64,000 nt of DNA from Phoenix dactylifera (taxonomy: Eukaryota; Streptophyta; Magnoliopsida; Arecales; Arecaceae): NCBI RefSeq assembly GCF_009389715.1, contig NC_052395.1, positions 18,387,528 to 18,451,527 on the forward strand, read 5' to 3'. Below are positions 56,335 through 64,000 of this stretch, one piece after another. The position numbers were made by a program, and so were the translations under genes. Under the pieces are notes generated by a model. That model was not told the origin of the DNA, ran no database searches, and worked only from the letters and a program-made list of their open reading frames with translations. How positions within the stretch are numbered: the stretch's first letter is position 1; each line of letters starts with the position of its first letter.

Positions 56335-58703
56335 TCAGCTTGGAGGAACTCCCGGGTCGGGAACGTCGGGCTCGTCCGCAGGAGGTAGGGAAGCAGCAGG
56401 AGAACCAGCAGGCAATGGCGCCGGAGAGGAGTCGAGAAGGAAAATCTCGCTCAGGTCAACTTCGGGGTACTTAGCCGACACCCTTGCCAGGCCCTCCTCG
56501 AAGCCTAAGATAAAGGCTTCGGCCCCCGCGTCCGACGCGTCACGGACAAACTCGTCGGACTGACGATAGGTCTGTACTGCCTCCGACATATCATGAGCGA
56601 ACTCGGCGGACTGGCGATAAGCCTCTACCGCCTGACGCCCGATTTCCGCACTCCTCTCGGCCAGCGCCGCCTCTGCCCGCTCCATAATCTGGGCTTTCGC
56701 CTCCAAGACCTTCGCCACAATCCGGCTTTCCGCCTCGGTGGAGACCCTCAGCAGCTCAACCCGAGCCTCCTTGTGCTTCGCTTCGGCAGCAATGCGAGCA
56801 GCCTCAGCCTCCGTCAGGCGCGAATGAAGCTCCTGATCGCTCGCACGGAACTTCTCCAAGGCCGGCTCCAATTCGCCCAGCTTAGCTTCAAGAGACCGGA
56901 TTCGGTTGCGGGCGTCGTCGGCTGACCGCTGGGCCTTCTCCCACCTCTCCCGGTAGTCGGCAGCCTTCCGGGACTGCTTCTCGGCCCGCTCATCCGCCTT
57001 CTTGACCTCGCCCTCGAGACCCGAGGCAACCTTGAGCTGCTCCTGAGCCTCCAACAGTTGCTTCTCGAGGGCAGCAAAGCCGAGTGCCCGCTCTTCGGCC
57101 TCCCGGAGCCTCGCCTCGAAGTCCCCGGTCGTCCTGCCTGCCACAGCCTGGCCTTCCTTTTCCACTGCTTTCAGCCGGTCCTCGGCCTTCGCCAGAAGCC
57201 CCGCCTGTTCCTTGTAGCACTCCTCCAGACGGATCATGTACTGGGCGAGCTAAGAAATAGGAAAAATAAGGGAGTCAGGCGGAGAACAACAGAGCCAATA
57301 AATGGTGAAAAGCGGCCAGAAGAACACTCACCGACATGAGACAGACACAGCTGGCAGCCCCAACGTCAGAGACCTCCAACTCCCGGACCCGCCGACGGTC
57401 CTTCTCCAGCAGCACTGTTTCGATGAGATTTCGGGCGCCATCGGTAGTGAAGGCAGACCCCGATTTCTCCCCAGAGCTGGACGGTGGTTCTGCAGCCTTA
57501 CCCCTATCCATCGCCTGGGGAAGAGTCCGGCCGATCGCGCTCGGGGCGGGGGTCACCCCAGGAATTGATAGGGTCTCGCTCGGTCGGGGCCTCGGCGCGT
57601 CCCTCCTCGAGTCATCAGGAGCCGACCGAGTCGGAGGCCGGGTCGGGGACCGATCACGTCCGACCCGTCCGTCTCGGGCAGGCTCGGATGATACCTCCGG
57701 AGTAGCGGCAATCTTACCACCGGAGGGCTGATACAGCGTCAGCTGCCGGTCTGTGCCCACGACATCTCCCTGATCGGTGGGCCCGGACTCGTCGGTCGGC
57801 GTCGGAGGCACCTCCTTACGGGACCTCTTCGCCGGTGGGGCCCCGCTCGGAAGAGCTCGTTTCCTCCTCTGGGCTGCTTCCAGCAGGGACGCCCTACCAA
57901 CAGCCTTTGTCTTCACCGACCGCATGACGTCGTCGATCTCTGCAAAAAGGACGGGATAGTCGGAGACGGAGAAACCAAAGGAAAGAACGGGACGAAAGAA
58001 GGGAAAAAGTCAAGAAAGAATCGGTGGCGGACTCACGGTCGGTGGGGACCGAGCTCAGACCGACATTCACCAAAGTATCCTCGGAAATAAGGCGGGCCAC
58101 CGGGGGGAGCTGGCCCTCGGCAACCAACCCCTTCAAGGCGGCCAAGCCATCGGACTCCTCCCTTGACAGTCTCGATAGGCCGATCGGAGACTTCATCGGG
58201 GTCTCCCAGGTCGCCCTGATTTCCCAAGAGGGATCTGCATCAACAAAAAAGAAGCGCTCCTTCCATTTGTGAATGGAGGTAGGAGCCTCCTTGACAAGGC
58301 CGCATCCTCGCCGCGCTGCGAAGCACCACCACCCTTTGTCCTGGGGGTGGCCGCTCAGGCTGTAGAACTCCCAAAAAACATTCAGGGTGGCGGGGATCTC
58401 GTGCATACGGCAGAGAACCTGGAAGACCGTCAGGGCCCGCCACGAGTTCGGCACCAGTTGCGTCGGTGCCACTCTTAAACCCCGTAGCACCTGCATGACC
58501 AAATCCGAAGGGGGGAAGCGGAACCCGGCCTGGAGAATGCCCTCATTGATGGCGATCTTCCCTGGAGGAGGATGGGACATCCTCTCCTCAGGCCCCAGGA
58601 GCGTGGCGTTGCAGGCCTCGGGAAGGTGGTACCGAGCCACAAGTCTGTCTAAGTCTGTGGCGACCAGCTCCGACTTAATTTGGTCTGCTCTCACTTCGCC
58701 CAT
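56335..58703 (-). CDS. Spliced antisense gene of the Tat element (729 codons)
   Basis: Three minus-strand exons: 58703-58037, 57939-57332 and 57249-56335. The introns of 97 and 82 bp have good sites (GTGAGT to TTTTTGCAG; GTGAGT to TTTCTTAG), and joining them keeps one frame of exactly 730 codons including stop. Residues about 1-220 match the PF04195-type domain (putative gypsy type transposon) of plant Tat elements (LDRLVARYHLPE, GILQAGFRFPPSDLVMQVLR). About 225-425 are Pro/Ser/Arg-rich and probably disordered, with a basic KRSRKE stretch that may be nuclear. About 425-690 form a long Ala/Glu-rich coiled coil (ALEKQLLEAQEQLK, EAEAARIAAEAK); the tail is Pro/Ser-rich. The function of such antisense proteins is unknown. 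Splicing is inferred from sequence. Confidence 0.75.
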
Positions 58704-58965
58704 TCCTAATGGCCAATAAACCTACGGTCAGGACGGGGACAGGAAGGGGGGAAAGACCGGAGCGACTGGAGTACACTAGTATAAGAGGGGAAAGTATGGA
58801 GAGCCCTAAGCAGAAGAATGGGGAAAACTCACCGGAAAAGAGGTAAGAACGGCTCCGAGAGCGCCAAAGGAGAAACGAGCGAACAGTCCGACGGCAGCAA
58901 CAGCAGCGCAAAGGGGAAACTTGAAAATATCTGTAAAGAAGAAGACGGACGGGGAAAGGCCCCCG

Positions 58966-58973
58966 ATTAAATA
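58966..58973 (-). promoter_or_regulatory. Candidate TATA box of the antisense gene
   Basis: TATTTAAT on the minus strand, about 265 bp before the antisense start codon, the only TATA-like site in a GC-rich stretch between the 3' LTR and the gene. Confidence 0.4.
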
Positions 58974-59239
58974 GGCGGAAAGGCAAGTGACGCCTCAATG
59001 ACGCCAGAGGACGCCTGGCTGCCGAAGGGTCGCTCGCGCCCCAAAGGCGAATCGACACCATTAAGGAAGGATGTCCGCCGAAATCCTCAGACTGCCAGGT
59101 CAGCAATAACCGCCATACGCCATAAAAAGGGCGGGGAGCTCGAAGCGCGCGCGCCTCTCCGAGGAACGGCGGCAATCCCGAAACATCACTCCCTTCACCT
59201 GTTCCCCTTCTGGTTCCAGGCTCGGAAGTGGGGGGCTAC

Positions 59240-59988
59240 TGTTACGGGGGAAATAAGCCGCCATGCCCCACGTGACCGGCACGCGCGCCCAGGAAGACTA
59301 CGGCTGCCCTTTGATCCAGCAATCCGACCCCGAGGCGGATATCCTCGGCTCCGCAGCCCGACCCCGAGTCGGCTGCCCTTTGATCCAGCAATCCGACTCC
59401 GAGTCGGATATCCTCGGCTCCGCAGCCCGACCCCGAGTCAGCTGCCCCTTGATCCAGCGCTCCGACCCCGAGTCGGAGATCTCTTGATAACGACAGGCTA
59501 TTCCCCAGAGGTACGCCGCGGCCTCCTGCTCCACTACTCCCTGCAACGGCTGTATCCGATGCTGCTCCACGATCTCCTGCATCAGCCGTACAAAGCGGAG
59601 CCCCACTATGCCCTGACGTGGCCGTACCCGGTGCTGCTCCACGACGCCCTGTAACGGCCATGTCAGTGGCCACACCATCGTGCCCCACGATAACGAACCC
59701 CCCTGAGAGACCCCCCAGCCAGGTATATATGCGGCTGGGGGGAGAAAGGGGGGAGGTGAGCAATATCTCCCAGAGCACTCTCTTACTTACGATTATCACC
59801 ACTCCTCCTCCTCCAATCTCCTCTGACTTGACCGTCGGAGGGCCATCACCACCCTGGTGGTGGTGCAAGGCTTGTTTGCAGGTTTCTTGGCGGAAGGTGG
59901 AGCGCAACCAACACCAACCAAGACAACTCAGACGGAACCCCGTTCACACCGCAGTGCCAATCGTTCACGGTTTGGACCACCAGCAACA
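59240..59988 (+). repeat. 3' LTR of the Tat element
   Basis: Same length as the 5' LTR (749 bp), about two substitutions and no indels. Confidence 0.93.
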
Positions 59989-59993
59989 ATAAG

Positions 59994-60765
59994 TTATTAC
60001 TAACTCATGCAAGTGTATTTTGTATTTTCTCTTGTATGATGCATGGCTTAGCAATTTGAGGAGTTCAAAGAATTTCAGCAGAGGCCAGCTTCATGTAGTA
60101 ATCTAAGCAATCCAAAGTTTGACCTATGGACTAACCCATTTTGCCTCTCTACTTAAATCGATCTCGACAAACTTAACATTTCCAAGTATGAGAGCATAGT
60201 CTTAACAGACAACTTCTAGTCCATTTGATGGATCCTCTAGTATGACTTGTTGAAGGCGAACCTTACATAAAGATGGAAATGGGCCAGGGCCTGCTCGAGG
60301 CCTGTTGGACCTACCAATTTCGTGTTGGCTTTTAAGCCCAGCCCAAGAATGTTAAGGCCAATCTTGGGCTTGGAAATCGAACATCAATAGAGTTTTCACG
60401 TTCAGGTCAATGCTTGCCGCTCTCATCTCTCTCTACAATCTCATCTCTACCCTTTCTTATCTTCCCATCACTCTTTACTCTCCATCAATCTCCCTATCTC
60501 TCCCTGTCTCTCTTGATGTGTCTCTTGCATCAAGTTTAGGTTGGGTCTGGCTCATTTGGGCTTCGAGCTGGACTCGAGTTTGAGCTTTATAAATATTTTT
60601 GGATTTTGGCCCAGTCCAAAGTCCAAAAAATATTTTTGGACGAGACATGGCGCAGCTTGTTTCCGTCATCCTATGGGTGAAGTTATGTGAAAGACAACTC
60701 TTAGGATATGAACTCTATCTATTTAAATAAAGCAAGAGAGACTAATGGCTGCCTAATGTATGGGT
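59994..60765. other. Spacer, dispersed repeat pieces
   Basis: No gene recognised. An inverted repeat (AAATATTTTTGGA near 60590 against TCCAAAAAATATTT near 60620) and GGCCCAGTCC-type dispersed repeat text are present. Confidence 0.45.
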
Positions 60766-60769
60766 ATCA

Positions 60770-62083
60770 ACGAGGGAAAACCAAGTTGGGTATCCTCAAC
60801 GATATATCCTTTAGCAATCGAGCCCTCGGGATAGGCTTGATTGTGTATATAATCCTTTAAGCACACAAGAAACCTTCAACAAGAAATTTTTAAGATCAAT
60901 ATCAACACCGATTTGATTTATAAATATGGACATTAGAGTTTAGCAAAATCACCTCTCAATAGGATACATCCATCGGTAGTAAACTGGTCCACTAAGTTTA
61001 GCTTCCGCTGCTAAGTGAATGAGTAAATGAACCATAATAGTAAAAAATCTAGGAGGGAAGATCTTTTTCATATGGCATAATGTAAGGGCAACATTAGACT
61101 CCAATTGATTCAAGAACTTTTGAACATAATGCCTTAAAAAATGATGACAACTAAAAAACAATTACAAGAACTTGTTTCAGCGTTGATGATCTTAAAGTCA
61201 ATGGAAATGTATCTTGCATCAAAATATAACCATCGTGACTTTTAAGATTTGAAAGTTTTTGCTTTTTAAGATTTACGCATCGTGAAATATTTGATGTATA
61301 CCCATCAAGAACCTTCAAATTTTTCAGAACCATTAGAAAAAGATCCTTCTCTTGAGTAGACATTGTGTAACATGCAGGAGGTATAAAAATTTATTATTGG
61401 TAAGCTCTTTCGAATAAAGCTCTTATCGTATACCCATGTCTTTCAAATCAAGATGCGCTTTCAAGTTGTCTTTGGTCTTTCCATCAAGATTTAACAATGT
61501 TCCCATCAAGTTATCACAAATATTCTTCTCTATGTGTATGACATCAAGATTATGTCGAATAAGATTATGCTTCCAATAACGTAAATCGAAAAAAATACTC
61601 CTTTTTTTCATAATTGTTCCTGTGTAGAAGCTACCATTGTGTCATCGCCATTTTTCTGTCCATATACGTTGTCATCATTCTCAAAAAAGTTAGCATCCTC
61701 TAAAAACTCTAATATTAACCCTTCATTTAATGAGCTGCCAACATCCTCCCTTCCTCTCTTCTTTGAACATTTGGAGACCTTACCGGGTATATAATTGGTG
61801 CCATGCATTTGTCTAAGAACTTTGATACCAGTTGGTGAAATAGGGACAGAATGCAACTTTGTGGTACCATCAAATAGATCATGTTGAAATCGAAATAGAT
61901 GGTTTGGTTCTAACCATCGATAATAGCCCATATAATAGAACTTTCCTCCATATTTTAACTAATACAAATGGGTTGAATCTCCACAAGAAGGACATGCAAT
62001 ACGCCCCATCAATATAATAATTGCCAACGTTTTTATCTAGTGCCGGCAATATAGAATCGGCAAAAATCTTTTTTATTGTAGTG
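60770..62083 (-). pseudogene. CACTA transposase (TNP2) relic with one terminal end
   Basis: Minus-strand pieces in order: FDGTTKLHSVPISPTG; then, after a deletion, RSIFFDLRYWKHNLIRHNLD, IHIEKNICDNLMGTLLN and DGKTKDNLKAHLDLKDMG (TNP2, Transposase_21 end); then STQEKDLFLMVLKNLKV and SNISRCVNL, and IALTLCHM-like ALTLCHMKKIFPPRFFTIM, PVYYRWMYPIER and YPEGSIAKGYI (DUF4218). TNP2 cuts and moves CACTA elements; this copy has stops and deletions. The terminal repeat CACTACAATAAAAAAGA (minus strand) starts at 62083. The other end is not found. Confidence 0.8.
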
Positions 62084-63030
62084 AATCCATTTCAGTGCCA
62101 TTTTTTATATGAAACGCAAGTTAAATTTTCCAAATTTTCAGCCCAAGCAAGTTACTGGATTTGTTTTAGTATATTTTATATCAAAATATGAAAATACAAA
62201 TAGAATATGAAACACTGGAGTTTTTATTCGTTACCCATCCAAAATCCTCCTATTTCTAGCATTCCCACACATCTCCACATCCCCAACATTTCCAATTCCC
62301 ATCATGCCTCATGTATTAAGGAGGTTTTGTTGACTGCCCCTCCTAGTACCCAATACCAACATGCAAATAATAGATGATCATAAGTCAAATAACCATTGAT
62401 TTATTATTATTATTAATTCAATCTAATTGTATATGATAGTAATAAATCATAGATTTAGGACTCCAATTGTGTCCATGTATATTTGTGTTCTTAAAAATTA
62501 CTATAACAAAATATATAGAGAGATATATATCATGTTTAGATTGGATGATTGAGGTTTTAAATCATGATGTAAGTTGTTGGATATGATATACTCTAAATTA
62601 TTTTCAAATAAAAAATCATATGCTTTGAAAACTCCAAACCTATGTATAAACTGGTTCAGAAAATTATATTATTTCATGTTATAACTGTTCAATTTTTGAC
62701 CAGTGGTTGCAAGCTAGAGATATCCAAACTACATGATTTTTGGTACATAAGCACTTTACAAATATTAAATCAAATGGATGTCAAAATAGACCTATCCAAT
62801 TTTTTGACCATTTGATGCATAGTTTAGAAATCTCAAAATCATATAATTTTTGTAGTGCAAACATTTTAAAGATAATAGACCATACCTAACAACTTAGATC
62901 ATTAATGTTAGGTCTGCATCATCCAATTCAAATCTAAAGTTGATCGGGTCTGAGTGGACATCTATTTATCATATGCATGCTTGCGTACAATATACATGCA
63001 TTCAAGATTTACTGGGTAGTGGTCAAGTCT
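62084..63030. other. AT-rich spacer, no gene recognised
   Basis: Nothing coding recognised. Near 62690-62890 an imperfect duplication (TTTTTGACCAGTGG / TTTTTTGACCATTTGATGC with ATGATTTTTG / ATAATTTTTG) gives two units of roughly 110 bp. Confidence 0.4.
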
Positions 63031-63031
63031 A

Positions 63032-63216
63032 GGGGTGGCAAAATATGACCCGACCCGCCAACCCGACCCGTGTTCGACCCGCCATAAACAGGTTTGGGTT
63101 TGACCTAAACGGGTTCGGGTCATAAACAGGTCGACCCGTTTAACCTGTTTATTAATTGAGTCGGATACGGATTTTAGATGTCTGACCCGTTTAACCCGTG
63201 TAACCTATTTAACTGT
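63032..63216. repeat. Dispersed GACCCGACCCG repeat, partial copy
   Basis: Starts CTAGGGGTGGCAAAATATGA and consists of degenerate GACCCG / GTTTAACC units. Related to 26641-27159, truncated at the right side near 63216. Confidence 0.55.
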
Positions 63217-64000
63217 TGGGCTGATAGATAAGGGCCACAATCCACAAAGCCCAGGGCCGACCCAACTCCCCGCCTCAGCCCATTTTCTTTGCCTCGGCCC
63301 AACTCCCCGCTCGGCCCAATCTCAACGCGAGGGCCACCAGCCGTCCACTGGCTTCACTGCTCCACGCATCCACCATACACGACTTTAGATGGATCTTTTA
63401 ATTGAGACTTCTCCCGTTCTCCGTTGTTAGGGTGAGGACTGAGGAGTGAGGACTTAGGGTTTGTGCACCGGCGCCCGCCCGAGCTCTATTCCCTCCCTCA
63501 GCGTCCCTCTCGAGTGTCTCCCCTCTAGTCTCCTCTCCAGCTTTCCTCCGGAGTCCGGACTCTTCGCCTCCCAAGCCCTCTCCTCCGGACCTTCGCCCTC
63601 TCCTCCCCCGTGCCAACAACTTTGGCCTCCCCGTCGACGGCGACCGCGGCGGCTCGACGGGTCTTGGGATTTTTTTGGCTCCCGTCGCCTTCCCTCTCCC
63701 TCTTCCGTGCGTGCGAGGTCGGATCCTCTGCTCCACCGAGGTAAGAAAGATCCATCTTTTCTTCTTTCTTCCCTTGATCTTTCCTCTTTTCTTCTCAAAT
63801 CTGATACGGATTCATCCCTTCCTTCGTTTATTTCTTCGATTTCTAAGTTTTTTTTGTTGTTCTCTTTTCTATTGTGTTCTAGGTCATCGGTCGATGCAGG
63901 CTTTATAAGCGATTCATTTCGGTATAATTTCTGGTTTTATTTTCTGGGTGAAGTTGATGATTTCAGTATTTATTTTTTGTTCTTCCGACATTGTCTCTCC
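63217..64000 (+). other. GC-rich, CT-rich segment, possibly the leader of a gene outside the window
   Basis: From 63440 to 63740 GC is high and the text pyrimidine-rich (CTCCCCTCTAGTCTCCTCTCC). A plausible donor (CCACCGAG/GTAAGAAAGA near 63739) is followed by T-rich, intron-like sequence to the window end. This is the pattern of a first, perhaps non-coding, exon on the plus strand; with no coding domain in view I leave it open. Confidence 0.35.

Larger units (their letters stand above)
47055..59988 (+). mobile_element. Complete young Ty3/gypsy element, Tat type
   Basis: 12,934 bp with two 749-bp LTRs (47055-47803, 59240-59988), perfect TSD ATAAG (47050-47054, 59989-59993), PBS directly after the 5' LTR, an open gag-pol frame, a long tandem-repeat region, an antisense gene, and a purine-rich tract (AAGTGGGGGG) before the 3' LTR. 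Two RNase H domains before integrase are the hallmark of the Tat clade (Retand, RIRE2, Grande, Ogre relatives). The LTRs differ at about two positions (C/T near 47242/59427 and C/T near 47327/59512), so insertion was recent; with the often used 1.3e-8 substitutions per site per year that is of the order of 0.1 million years. Confidence 0.93.

Overview
The window is nuclear DNA of a flowering plant, most likely a monocot: plant-type GT-AG introns, GC-rich intron-poor exons beside AT-rich spacer, and a dense load of Ty3/gypsy, Ty1/copia, LINE, CACTA, hAT and Harbinger-type elements. The style of the repeats and GC-rich genes would fit a palm, but I cannot fix the species.

Four host genes look intact. 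Two are tandem paralogues of a small NDR1/HIN1-like (LEA_2) membrane protein at 8457-9086 and 20908-21543. One is a three-exon F-box gene of the stress-induced FBS/SKIP27 type, coding from 24861 to 25564, with an extra intron in its leader. One is a single-exon plant-specific membrane protein of unknown function at 44437-45141. The two LEA_2 genes sit in a 2.2 kb segmental duplication. After the duplication a LINE (9274-15468) landed in the 3' flank of copy 1 and a solo LTR (21808-22865) in the 3' flank of copy 2.

Layout: 1-520 is the end of a chromodomain gypsy element with its 3' LTR; 540-7300 is AT-rich spacer with degenerate repeats; 7314-23016 is the LEA_2 duplication with its LINE, a Harbinger-type element carrying 138-bp tandem repeats, and a solo LTR; 24.0-25.9 kb is the F-box gene; 26-35 kb is mostly relics; 35656-39496 is an old copia-type element with clear target duplication. 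That copia element is a nested mosaic: a CACTA element splits its primer-binding site, it carries exon pieces of an ammonium transporter and of a GrpE co-chaperone, and a hAT element interrupts the GrpE piece. A solo LTR follows at 39857-40906, then the membrane-protein gene near 44.4 kb.

From 47055 to 59988 lies a complete, very young Tat-type Ty3/gypsy retrotransposon (LTRs differ at about 2 of 749 bases, perfect 5-bp target duplication). It has an open 1822-codon gag-pol reading frame, a hierarchical tandem-repeat block (121/124-bp units grading into seventeen 46-bp units), and on the opposite strand a gene that I can splice into one 729-codon reading frame through two good introns. The window ends with a CACTA transposase relic (60770-62083) and a further repeat.

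The most unusual points are the spliced antisense gene in the young gypsy element, the double gene capture in the copia element, and an snRNA-type promoter signature (USE plus TATA) inside the CACTA element.
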